From Promethearchaeota archaeon (GTDB lineage Archaea; Asgardarchaeota; Lokiarchaeia; Sigyniarchaeales; SOKP01): DNA of 64,000 nt. A model generated the notes under the pieces. The model was not told the DNA's origin, made no database searches, and saw only the letters and a list, made by a program, of their open reading frames with translations. Shown here in pieces: positions 17,543-25,940 of this stretch. The DNA lies in contig JAUWGH010000003.1 of assembly GCA_030606485.1 (NCBI GenBank), forward strand, positions 186,001 to 250,000. The letters are read 5' to 3'. Position numbers and translations under genes: made by a program. Numbering within the stretch: position 1 is the first letter of the stretch; each line of letters starts with the position of its first letter.

Positions 17543-19531
17543 TTATTTAAGCTCATCTTTTACTTTTTCGTAGAAATCTAAAGATGTAGGGTTCCTAAGA
17601 GCGCTACGATTCGCGACTTCCATTCCATGAATGATTTTTGTAACAGCAATTTCAACTTTCTTATTGGAAAAGGTATAAGGTATTCCATCTGGGGGTGCTT
17701 CTAGAATGAGTTTAGGAACATGTCTTGGGGAAGTTTTTTCTCGTAAAGTTTTCCTTATCTTATCTTTTAACTCGTCAGTTAATTCATAACCTTCGTTTAA
17801 TAGGACAAACATTATAATACGAATATCTCCCTCCCATTTCTGCCCTATCACAAGAGTATCTGAAATTTCAGTTAGTTGTTCTATCACATTATAGATTTCG
17901 GCAGTACCAATACGGACACCACTAGGTTTTAATACTGCATCTGATCTACCCCAAAATGTAATGCCGCCAGTATCGCTGTGAATTACTATGTAGTCGCCAT
18001 GCCTCCATACATTTTTCCCAATATCCTTAAAGTGGTCAAAATATGCCGATTTATATTTTGTCATATTATCATCATCACCCCAGAAATATATAGGCATTGA
18101 AGGCGCAGGTGCTTCACATACGAGTTCAGCCTGCTCATCAAGGACTGGTTCTGCATTATCGTTATAAGATTTAATTTTCATTGCTAACGCAGGACCTTGT
18201 AATTCACCGGAATAGACAGGAAGAATTGGGATAGCACCAGCAAAGCAGCCATTGATATCCGTTCCACCACTTATTGAGTTAAAATATAGGTCTTTCTTGA
18301 TCTCCTTATAGACATATTCAAATCCTTCAGGTGAGAGTGTGGATGCAGTTTGGGATATTTCTCTTAATGTACTCAAATCGTATTTCTCAGCTGGTTTAGC
18401 GTCAACACCCATTAGATAATGAATGTAGGAAGCACTTGTACCAAAAACTGAAATTTTATGCTTTTCCATGAGTTCAAACATTCTAAGGGGATCCGGATAA
18501 AGGGGATTACCATCATAAAGGAAGATTGTTGCACCTACCGTTAACGAGCTTATCAGCCAATTCCACATCATCCATGAAGGCGCAGTGATATAGTTAATTA
18601 CATCGTTTCGTTTTAGATCTGTCGAGAGGATAAGTTCCTTTAAATGATTAATGAGTACTCCACCTGCTGATTGTACCATACATTTTGGCTTACCAGTTGT
18701 TCCCGAGGAAAATACAACATAAACGGGGTGGTCGAAAGGCAGTTGTTCGAATTGTATTTCTGGTTTATCCTCTTTAGAGATAAAATCATCCCAATGGACC
18801 GCATTAGGAAAACTACTAATATCAGGTTTGCCATCAGAGATATATGAAACAACAATGACCTTCTCTATTGAAGGTATAACTTCAACCACTTTTTTAGCAT
18901 TAGATATTATTTTAAAAATTTTATCTCTATAATAGTATCCATCAACTGTAAAAAGCACTTTAGGTTCAATTTGACCAAATCGATCAATTACAGCACTAGG
19001 TTGTAATTCAGCACCACAAGAAGCCCAAATTGCGCCAATACTAGTCGCAGCGAGCATAGCAATCGCGGTTTCAATCAAATTTGGAATATATGATACGACT
19101 CTATCTCCCACCTTAACTCCTATTTCACGTAGTGATTTCGCTAAACGAGCAACAACTTTATTTAACTCAGCATAAGTCATTTTCCTTGATACTTTTGTTT
19201 CACCTTGAAAAACAAACGCTAATTGCTTATCTTTAAATTTCAACATATTTTCAGCAAAATTTAATTTCGCTCCGGGAAACCATTTTGTTCCTGGATATAC
19301 ACTTAAGTCCTCAACTACCTTTTTATATGGTTGAGATGCTATTATTCCTCCAAACTTCCACATCGCATCCCAAAAATCTTCTATTTTTTCGACACTCCAG
19401 TTATAAAGCTCTTTCCCGGTAGAAATGTTTAGATTATATTTTTTATTAATAAATTCGATAAATCGAGTAGCTTCTGCATTTTTTATCCAATTCTCTGAGG
19501 GTTCCCATAATTTTTTTCGATCTGTTATTAT
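17543..19531 (-). CDS. acetoacetyl-CoA synthetase-like acyl-CoA ligase
   Basis: An ATP-dependent ligase of the AMP-forming acyl-adenylate family that activates acetoacetate or a similar short acid. The phosphate-binding loop FSSGTTGKPKC and later WRHGDYIVIHSDTGG are present. From the first ATG (19363) it has 606 residues and would begin at MWKFGGII. The upstream frame continues to encode family N-terminal sequence (KLWEPSENWIKN, LYNWSVEKIEDFWDAMW). No ATG, GTG or TTG occurs before the stop at about 19543. The best start is ATA at 19531 or 19528, after GAGG, giving about 662 residues, the normal length. It is divergent from the acetoacetate-producing BKACE gene. Two decayed copies of its 3' end lie at 13450 and 16520. 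Confidence 0.88.
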   Translation of the reverse strand: MITDRKKLWEPSENWIKNAEATRFIEFINKKYNLNISTGKELYNWSVEKIEDFWDAMWKFGGIIASQPYKKVVEDLSVYPGTKWFPGAKLNFAENMLKFKDKQLAFVFQGETKVSRKMTYAELNKVVARLAKSLREIGVKVGDRVVSYIPNLIETAIAMLAATSIGAIWASCGAELQPSAVIDRFGQIEPKVLFTVDGYYYRDKIFKIISNAKKVVEVIPSIEKVIVVSYISDGKPDISSFPNAVHWDDFISKEDKPEIQFEQLPFDHPVYVVFSSGTTGKPKCMVQSAGGVLINHLKELILSTDLKRNDVINYITAPSWMMWNWLISSLTVGATIFLYDGNPLYPDPLRMFELMEKHKISVFGTSASYIHYLMGVDAKPAEKYDLSTLREISQTASTLSPEGFEYVYKEIKKDLYFNSISGGTDINGCFAGAIPILPVYSGELQGPALAMKIKSYNDNAEPVLDEQAELVCEAPAPSMPIYFWGDDDNMTKYKSAYFDHFKDIGKNVWRHGDYIVIHSDTGGITFWGRSDAVLKPSGVRIGTAEIYNVIEQLTEISDTLVIGQKWEGDIRIIMFVLLNEGYELTDELKDKIRKTLREKTSPRHVPKLILEAPPDGIPYTFSNKKVEIAVTKIIHGMEVANRSALRNPTSLDFYEKVKDELK

Positions 19532-19735
19532 TAACGCCTCTTATTTGTTTATTTTATTTTAAAAATTTTTATTTAAATAATAATTGAGTAATAAAATAAA
19601 AGATAATTTTTGAAATTTATTTAAATTTAGATTTTTTTAGGGTTAATTAAAAATATTCAAAATATTTATTTTCAAAAATATCTTTATTAAATTGATTTTA
19701 AAATCTAAAAATATGTAAATAAATGGTGTTTTTAA

Positions 19736-20650
19736 TTGGAAGTATTTGAAACTAATCCAGAAAATAAATTGGTAATAAGTGCAGCGTTAGCAGGTGCAGT
19801 AACTAGAAAGGATCAAAATCCTGCAGTTCCTTACTCACCAGAAGAATTTGGAGATGAAGCTAAAAAATGCTATGAAGCGGGGGCCGCAATAGTTCATATT
19901 CATGCAAGAGATGTAGCACAGGGGGGTATTGCCACAGCAAATTTAGAAATTATTAAAGCCACAGTTGAAAATATAAAGCAAAAAGCACCGGACATTATAA
20001 TTAACTTGAGTTCCGCAATTAGCGCGGTAGTTACTGATCGGGAACGAATAATGCCCGTGAGAAAATTCAAACCTCCTTTAGCGTCATTAAACACTAATTC
20101 AATGAATTTTTCGGTCGGAGATTTTAAGGCAGGAAAAGTACTTATGGGTGCTGGAAATATTTTTAATAACTCGTTTAGCACAATTCAAAATTTTGCCAAA
20201 CATATGAGAAAAGCGCAAACCAGACCTGAGATGGAGGTTTATGATTTGGGGGGTATGTATAACATGCTATTTCTCAACAAACAAGAAGGTATGTTTGAAA
20301 AACCTTTACATTTTCAGTTTGTTTTCGGTGTTCTTGGTGGAATACCCTTCAGTCCTCAAAATCTAGGGCGTCTACTGGATTTAAAGCCCTCGGGAGCAAC
20401 ATGGAGTGTTTGTGGAATAGCAAAACAACAATTTCAAGCAGGTATGTGCGCTGCTGCATGTGGTGGGCATATTCGAGTTGGTTTAGAAGACAACATACGT
20501 AATATTAATGGTGATTTAGCTAAAGGCTCATGGGAACAGGTTACTTGGGCTAAAAAAGTGGCTGAAGACGCTGGGCGAAAAATTGCTCAAGGAGCAGAAG
20601 CCAGGAAAATATTCAACCTTTTTCGGGACGATGTAGATTTATCTGATTAA
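19736..20650 (+). CDS. beta-keto acid cleavage enzyme (BKACE, DUF849)
   Basis: A 304-residue TIM-barrel enzyme. KLVISAALAGAVTRKDQNP opens the barrel. HIHAR (His54, His56) supplies zinc ligands, and the C-terminal RVGLEDN segment holds the conserved Glu. The family condenses a beta-keto acid with acetyl-CoA to give acetoacetate and a new acyl-CoA, as in lysine fermentation and carnitine breakdown. The start is TTG; nearby ATG and GTG are out of frame. The divergent acetoacetyl-CoA synthetase gene would reactivate the acetoacetate, a strong functional pairing. The keto acid substrate is not readable from sequence. Confidence 0.9.
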   Translation: MEVFETNPENKLVISAALAGAVTRKDQNPAVPYSPEEFGDEAKKCYEAGAAIVHIHARDVAQGGIATANLEIIKATVENIKQKAPDIIINLSSAISAVVTDRERIMPVRKFKPPLASLNTNSMNFSVGDFKAGKVLMGAGNIFNNSFSTIQNFAKHMRKAQTRPEMEVYDLGGMYNMLFLNKQEGMFEKPLHFQFVFGVLGGIPFSPQNLGRLLDLKPSGATWSVCGIAKQQFQAGMCAAACGGHIRVGLEDNIRNINGDLAKGSWEQVTWAKKVAEDAGRKIAQGAEARKIFNLFRDDVDLSD

Positions 20651-20678
20651 AAAAAATGCTAATAAACTAAGTCTAACC

Positions 20679-20703
20679 TTTCTTTTTTTTTTTTAATTTT
20701 TTT
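20679..20703 (+). terminator. candidate T-tract terminator of the BKACE gene
   Basis: A run of twelve T (20683-20694) in a T-rich stretch lies 30 bp after the BKACE stop and before the convergent ferredoxin gene. It suits archaeal T-tract termination; no hairpin is needed or seen. Confidence 0.45.
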
Positions 20704-20710
20704 CATATTT

Positions 20711-20974
20711 TTAGCGATTTATCAGATAAACATAGAGATCTATTGCATTATTTGGGCATTTTCTTGTACATATATTGCAACCATAACATTGTCCAACTGT
20801 AACTGCCTTTCCATCGAGACCAAACTCTCGAATTTTCAATGGGCAAATTTTTATACAAGTTCCACAAGATTTACACTTAGATAAATCTGTTACTGCCTTA
20901 AATGCTCGTAGTTTTAATTCGTTTATTTTATTTTGTAAGGCAAGAGATGCAGCTTTCATAAACTGAGTTTTCAT
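20711..20974 (-). CDS. 2[4Fe-4S] ferredoxin
   Basis: An 87-residue protein whose C-terminal half carries two cluster motifs, CKSCGTCIKICPLKI and CYGCNICTRKCPNNAID, typical of a low-potential dicluster ferredoxin. About 30 residues of helical N-terminal lead (MKAASLALQNKINELKLRAFK) precede them. It lies about 70 bp downstream of the nitronate monooxygenase-like gene on the same strand and may donate or accept electrons for that flavoprotein. Confidence 0.88.
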   Translation of the reverse strand: MKTQFMKAASLALQNKINELKLRAFKAVTDLSKCKSCGTCIKICPLKIREFGLDGKAVTVGQCYGCNICTRKCPNNAIDLYVYLINR

Positions 20975-21043
20975 ACGTTTTTAATATAATATTTATTTAA
21001 AGAAAAGAAAAAAAGAAAAGATAATAAAATTCTATTCGATAAA

Positions 21044-22066
21044 TTAAGAAATATTTGAGCAAGCTTTCTTTAAGAGTTCTTCAGCTTTCTTAGTAAAACT
21101 ACTTAAGATGTCATCAACACTTAAAATATCATCAATCAATCCGACAGTTTGACCAACAGGTATGGCTCCATCCTCAACATCGCCTTCTGTATATACGATT
21201 TCATATCTGCGTAACTCTTCTAAAAATTCATCTAGATCATAGGCTAATTCTTGGGAAATTTTATCATCCTTAGAAATAATTTCACCATGTTCCAGAGCAT
21301 ATTTATTTTTTAGTAGTCTTATTGGACCAAAACCACCAGTTGTGAGTATAGTATCTCTTGCTGTTGCTGGAGGAATTAAATCCTTGTAATTTTGATGAAA
21401 TTCACTCTCTTTACAGGCAATAAATCGAGTCCCCATAGCAATTGCATCGGCACCCGCAGCAATACCGGCTGCAATTCCTTCAGGACTTGCAAATCCACCG
21501 CAAGCAACTATTAAATGTTCAGGATATTTTCGTAAAACTTGCTGTAGTAGAACTAAGGTTGAAATTTCTTCATAGGATTGATGCCCCCCTCCATCGATAC
21601 CTGTAGCCACAATACCATCACATCCTGCTTTAACGATTTTATCAACCAGCCATAAAGCAGGACCCACATGAAAATGTTTTACATAAGGCATTTTCTTTTT
21701 TATCCATTCAGAGGCAAATCTAGCCCCTCCAGCACTAGTTAATAAATATACTAACTGTTCTCTAATTTTTGGATTCTCTCTCATCCATTTTGGAAGGGTC
21801 CGTATTATTACCTTATGGTCGGTTTGGATCCTTGCAGTTCTAATATTTAATCCAAAAGGTTTATCGGTGCTCTCTATTACATGCATAATCTGTTCTTTCA
21901 TATCTGTAACAGAATTTTTTCCTCGTAAAGTGGCATGGCTCAAAACTCCCAGACCGCCTGCTTCAGAAACCGCAATCGTTAATTCCGTAGTATAAAAGGG
22001 GCCCATTGGAGCGCTCATAATGGGATATTTTAACCCGAACAGTTCAGTTATTCTGGTTTTTATCAT
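21044..22066 (-). CDS. nitronate monooxygenase/FabK-like flavoprotein
   Basis: A 340-residue FMN TIM-barrel protein of the 2-nitropropane dioxygenase/enoyl-ACP reductase II family. The N-terminal FGLKYPIMSAPMG, AVSEAGGLGVLSH, the FMN-site IATGIDGGGHQSYEEI and the phosphate-binding GGFASPEGIAAGIAAGADAIAMGT are all present. In an anaerobe an oxygenase role is unlikely; an enoyl-thioester reductase or other flavin reaction is more plausible. The gene is followed by a ferredoxin gene on the same strand. A 21 bp palindrome lies 30 bp upstream of the ATG. Confidence 0.85.
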   Translation of the reverse strand: MIKTRITELFGLKYPIMSAPMGPFYTTELTIAVSEAGGLGVLSHATLRGKNSVTDMKEQIMHVIESTDKPFGLNIRTARIQTDHKVIIRTLPKWMRENPKIREQLVYLLTSAGGARFASEWIKKKMPYVKHFHVGPALWLVDKIVKAGCDGIVATGIDGGGHQSYEEISTLVLLQQVLRKYPEHLIVACGGFASPEGIAAGIAAGADAIAMGTRFIACKESEFHQNYKDLIPPATARDTILTTGGFGPIRLLKNKYALEHGEIISKDDKISQELAYDLDEFLEELRRYEIVYTEGDVEDGAIPVGQTVGLIDDILSVDDILSSFTKKAEELLKKACSNIS

Positions 22067-22095
22067 ATTTTTACTTCACTTAAAGTATTTTTAAG

Positions 22096-22116
22096 ATTAA
22101 ATAAGTCTTATTTAAT
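22096..22116. promoter_or_regulatory. 21 bp palindrome, possible operator
   Basis: Two 10-base arms (ATTAAATAAG and CTTATTTAAT) around a central T form a perfect inverted repeat. It sits 30-50 bp before the flavoprotein ATG, where a promoter or operator is expected. AT-rich palindromes of this size can arise by chance in 64 kb. Confidence 0.35.
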
Positions 22117-22401
22117 TATATGGATGTTAAATTTTTTATTTTGTATTCTTTTATTATTTCTAATTAATAATTCAATTAAAAATTGAGTATTTCCAGCCTT
22201 TAAAGAAAAAATTATTCCATTTTGTTCGATTTATAATATCTTGATGATTTGAAGTTAAATCTTTCGTATAAATTTCATTAGATATTCTCTTAATAATTTC
22301 ATTAATTATGAGAAATTTAAAATACAATTGAATACAGTATTAATAGTATTAATTTTCTTATTAAAAAAATATTAAAAAAAATTTGAGATGATTTTCAAAA
22401 A

Positions 22402-22860
22402 ATGAAAGGAGAAATTCTAACTACTAAAGGTGCTGTTAGAGCTGAATTTGATTTTTGGGTTGGACTTTATTTAGATAAATTCTTGGATGGTTTAGAGCAA
22501 AAAAAATTTATTGGTAATAAATGTTCTAAATGTGGAAAAGTATATATCCCACCCAGAAAAATCTGCGGAGATTGTTTTGAACACATTGAGGAATATGTGG
22601 ACCTACCAGATATAGGTGTATTAACTAATTTTACATTTACAAAATGGGCAATAAGTGAGAGAAGACCTAGACAATCTAAAAATATCAAAATGATAGGTCT
22701 TGTTAAGCTTGATGGAGCTGATTCAGCAATGCTTTTACCCATATTAAAGACAGAACCGGAAAATCTTAAAATTGGAATGAAAGTTCAAGTTGTATGGAGT
22801 GAAAAACCACAAGGTCAACCAACAGATATAAAAGGCTTTAAGCCAATAGGAGGTGCTTAA
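22402..22860 (+). CDS. DUF35 zinc-ribbon/OB-fold protein
   Basis: A 152-residue DUF35 protein. Zinc ribbon CSKCGKVYIPPRKICGDC lies at about residues 39-56, followed by an OB-fold with IGVLTNFTFTKW, MIGLVKLDGADSAML and VQVVWSEK. First of four genes in a DUF35-thiolase-thiolase-DUF35 operon. Its last codons contain the GGAGGTG ribosome site for the next gene, which starts 2 bp after the stop. It is probably an acyl-CoA-binding subunit. Confidence 0.9.
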   Translation: MKGEILTTKGAVRAEFDFWVGLYLDKFLDGLEQKKFIGNKCSKCGKVYIPPRKICGDCFEHIEEYVDLPDIGVLTNFTFTKWAISERRPRQSKNIKMIGLVKLDGADSAMLLPILKTEPENLKIGMKVQVVWSEKPQGQPTDIKGFKPIGGA

Positions 22861-22862
22861 TT

Positions 22863-24008
22863 GTGGAGAAAGTAGGTATTGTTGGATATTATCAAGTTAA
22901 ACCTGAAACCGATATTCAAATGAGTCGTCCTGAAATGATTTTTTATGCTGCTCGGGGTGCTTTAGACTATGCAGGATTGAAAAGAGATGACCTTACGACA
23001 GTTATTTCTGCTACTAATGATTATTATGACGGAAAAACTATCTCGAATTGTTTTACAGTAGAAGCAGGAGGTGCCTATCTTAAGGATGAGAGTAAAGTTG
23101 AAATGGATGGCGCACATGCGGTAAACTATGGATTAATGCGATGTCTTTCAGGTCATCATAAATTAGCGTTAGTGTGGGGTGCAAGTCAACCTTCAACATT
23201 TTATTATAGTTGTATAAGGGTGCTTGAAAATGATCCAACATTTGACCGTCCAATAAATCTTCTGAACGATTATACAGCTGCTGCACTAGGAATGAGAGCA
23301 TATATGAATAAATTTGGAGTTTCAGTTGAAGATATTGCAAAAGTTGGAGTTAAGAATCATAAAAACGCAGCAAAGAATCCTCTAGCTTGGAATGAAGCTC
23401 AATTACCAGATATTACTGTTGAGGATATTCTTAATTCGGAAATGTTAAGCAATCCTGTTACCAAATTGATGCATGCATTGCCTTGTGATGGAGCTACAGC
23501 ATTAGTATTAGCTCCCGAAGGATTGGCTAAAAAGATTATAGATGATCCTGTTTGGATTACTGGTGTAGGGCTCTGTCAAGAAACATATTATCTTGGAGAT
23601 AGAGATTTAAGTATCAGTGTTTCAATGGAAAAAGCTGCACAAAAAGCATATAAATTAGCGGGAATAAATGATCCGAGAAAAGATATTGATGTAGTAGAAC
23701 TATTTGAACATTCTGCTTATGAGGAATTAGTTCTTGCAGAGGCTTTAGGTTTATGTGAGAAAGGTAAAGGGTCAAGCTTATCTTCAGAGATCAACGGAGA
23801 AATACCAATTAATCCTTCTGGAGGAAATATAGGAGCTTTTACTCCTTGTGCAACAGGAATAACTAGAATAATAGAAGCTGTAAAACAAATTCAAGGAGAA
23901 GCAAAAGGTTATCAGGTAAAAGATGCAAATCGAGCGATTGCTCATGGGCAAATTGGTTTTTGTGCCCAAAATAATATTGTATTTATATTAGAAGGAGGTA
24001 AAAGATAA
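22863..24008 (+). CDS. thiolase-like protein, active-site residues lost
   Basis: A 381-residue thiolase-fold protein starting at GTG. The fold is recognisable from EKVGIVGYYQVKP, NPSGGNIGAF and the C-terminal RAIAHGQIGFC. The key residues are missing: Gly83 is at the nucleophile position (KVEMDGAHA), ELFEH replaces the ELHDxF histidine motif, and Phe replaces the GHP His. It overlaps the next thiolase-like gene by one base (TAATG). I infer a non-catalytic or altered partner in a heteromeric complex, comparable to the pair at 4904-7323. Confidence 0.8.
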   Translation: MEKVGIVGYYQVKPETDIQMSRPEMIFYAARGALDYAGLKRDDLTTVISATNDYYDGKTISNCFTVEAGGAYLKDESKVEMDGAHAVNYGLMRCLSGHHKLALVWGASQPSTFYYSCIRVLENDPTFDRPINLLNDYTAAALGMRAYMNKFGVSVEDIAKVGVKNHKNAAKNPLAWNEAQLPDITVEDILNSEMLSNPVTKLMHALPCDGATALVLAPEGLAKKIIDDPVWITGVGLCQETYYLGDRDLSISVSMEKAAQKAYKLAGINDPRKDIDVVELFEHSAYEELVLAEALGLCEKGKGSSLSSEINGEIPINPSGGNIGAFTPCATGITRIIEAVKQIQGEAKGYQVKDANRAIAHGQIGFCAQNNIVFILEGGKR

Positions 24009-25255
24009 TGGGAGTACAACCAGCAATAGTTAGTGCGGGGTTTAGTGAACACGCATCAAAAAGATCGGATGTAAATATGGCAGAATTGATGAATGAGGCA
24101 ATTGAAGATGCTTTAAACAAATGTAATTGTACAATTGATGATATTGACTGTGTTATCAATGGAAATATGCCTGCATTCGAAGGTGCTAATATTCCAGAGT
24201 TGTGGATGACAGATCATATAGGAGCAAAAAATAAACCATTTATGAGGGTAACCACTGGTGGAACCACAGGAGGTTCAGTAGCGATTGCAGCATATTATGC
24301 TGTAGCATCAGGGTTATATGATACAGTTTTAGCAACATCATTTGAACAACAATCTTGTGGAAGTACTACAGTTGGTTTATCATCAGTTGCTTTAGGTGAA
24401 GTTTCAATATATCTACAATTGGGATATGATTTTGAAAAATTAAGAAGAAATATGGGTGCGGGAGCAGCAATCGGAATTGGTGCATATCAAGCGATAAATT
24501 ATATGAGACGAAGTCATTGCACTGAAGAAGATCTAGCCAGAGTTGTTGTTCAAAATAGACATAATGCTGCAAAAAATTGGTGGACTCATTTAAAAATGCC
24601 AAACATTACAATTGAGCAAATATTAGAAACACCTTATATCTCATATCCCTTGCGATTTGGTATGGTTACACCAGCTTCAGACGGTAGTTGCGCTATGATA
24701 TATACTACTGAAGAAAATGCTAAAAAATTTACAGATACTCCTGTTTATGTGAATGGAGTTGCAAGTGTTAGTAATGAAAATGCAATAGTAGCGCCAGAGG
24801 CTTCTGGTTGTGGGCAAATTGACCCTTGTGAGCAATTAAGCGCTACAATATCTGCAAAATTAGCTTATGAACAGGCAGGCATTTCATTTCCAGAGAAAGA
24901 AATCGATTATGTTGAAGTATATTCACCATTTCCAAATCAAGAATTTATGTGGCTAGAAAGATTGGGGCTATTTGAAGAAAATACCGCACCTATGCAATAT
25001 AGGGAAGGGGTAACAGCCCTTGATGGAGATTTACCGGTAAATTGCTCAGGTGGAGTAAATTCAACTAATGCTATTGGTGCTTCAGCAATGGAAAGAGTAG
25101 CAGAAGCGGCTTTACAGATCATGGGAAAAGCAGGGAATCAAAGTCCAAAAGAGATACATACAGCAATTGGTCATGGTTGGGGTGGTACTATTAATTTAAT
25201 TACATTATCCGTTTTGGCTGATCAACCAAGAAGAAAATATAAAGGAGGGATATAA
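24008..25255 (+). CDS. thiolase-like protein with Ltp2-like Tyr, no nucleophilic Cys
   Basis: A 415-residue thiolase-superfamily protein. The nucleophile site reads RVTTGGTTGG (Gly85 for Cys). The HDxF site is VYSPF (Tyr305), and the GHP site is NSTNAIGAS. The pattern matches the protein at 4904 (YDPF, Gly at the Cys position). This suggests that each two-thiolase operon has one Tyr-bearing catalytic subunit and one degenerate subunit. It is translationally coupled to the upstream thiolase-like gene and followed one base later by a DUF35 gene. Retro-aldol cleavage of a beta-hydroxyacyl-CoA is a reasonable hypothesis. Confidence 0.83.
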   Translation: MGVQPAIVSAGFSEHASKRSDVNMAELMNEAIEDALNKCNCTIDDIDCVINGNMPAFEGANIPELWMTDHIGAKNKPFMRVTTGGTTGGSVAIAAYYAVASGLYDTVLATSFEQQSCGSTTVGLSSVALGEVSIYLQLGYDFEKLRRNMGAGAAIGIGAYQAINYMRRSHCTEEDLARVVVQNRHNAAKNWWTHLKMPNITIEQILETPYISYPLRFGMVTPASDGSCAMIYTTEENAKKFTDTPVYVNGVASVSNENAIVAPEASGCGQIDPCEQLSATISAKLAYEQAGISFPEKEIDYVEVYSPFPNQEFMWLERLGLFEENTAPMQYREGVTALDGDLPVNCSGGVNSTNAIGASAMERVAEAALQIMGKAGNQSPKEIHTAIGHGWGGTINLITLSVLADQPRRKYKGGI

Positions 25256-25256
25256 A

Positions 25257-25778
25257 ATGGTAAGATTAGAATATATTAAAAAACAATATACAAGAACAAG
25301 AAGAGTGCATGGAAATTGGTATTTGGCCTCATATCAATATAAATTCAATGTTAAAAGAATTAATCAGTGTCTTGAACATCTAAGGAAGGGAGAACTAGTT
25401 GGATTGAAATGTCGTTCTTGCAATACAGTGTCTTTCCCTCCCAGACTTATATGTCCCAAGTGTTTAAAAATGCCAGATGAATGGGTTCATTTGAGGGATA
25501 CAGCTACCGTAGCAACTTTTTCTGGAACTTACGCTCAAGAAGCTGGAGATACAGAACCAAGACCTTATCCTGTTGTAGCAATTCGTCAAGATGGTTCGGA
25601 TACAACTTGGCTTGCAAATTTACCGGAAGGCTATGATTTCTTTAAAGTCTATGTTGGGATGCCTTTAAAAGTTAAATGGGCGGAGGATAAAAAAGGAGAT
25701 TTTAGTGATATTGAATATTATGAGCCAATAGAAGATCCAAGCATTGAAATGAACAAAAAAGAGGAAGCAGAGAAATAA
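25257..25778 (+). CDS. DUF35 zinc-ribbon/OB-fold protein
   Basis: A 173-residue DUF35 protein with zinc ribbon CRSCNTVSFPPRLICPKC near residues 56-73. Its OB-fold includes TATVATFSGTYAQE, VVAIRQDGSDTTWL and LKVKWAED. The N-terminus is basic with a Trp/Tyr-rich segment (VHGNWYLASYQYKF), as in the DUF35 protein at 4356. The ribosome site AGGAGGGA lies inside the end of the upstream gene. It is the last gene of the operon. Confidence 0.9.
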   Translation: MVRLEYIKKQYTRTRRVHGNWYLASYQYKFNVKRINQCLEHLRKGELVGLKCRSCNTVSFPPRLICPKCLKMPDEWVHLRDTATVATFSGTYAQEAGDTEPRPYPVVAIRQDGSDTTWLANLPEGYDFFKVYVGMPLKVKWAEDKKGDFSDIEYYEPIEDPSIEMNKKEEAEK

Positions 25779-25820
25779 TTTAAGTATACATTGATTCTCA
25801 ATTATTTATTTTAAATATTT

Positions 25821-25836
25821 TTATTCTTTTTTTTTT
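25821..25836 (+). terminator. candidate T-tract terminator
   Basis: A T-rich stretch with a ten-T run follows the last gene of the DUF35-thiolase operon by about 45 bp. The assignment is by position and composition. Confidence 0.4.
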
Positions 25837-25940
25837 ACTTACTACATCTTAGATTTATATTTTGATATTTTCATAAAGATTTTTAATATAATACTAAGAG
25901 TTATTCATTAAGTAAAATAAAAAAGAGTATAAAAATTTTC

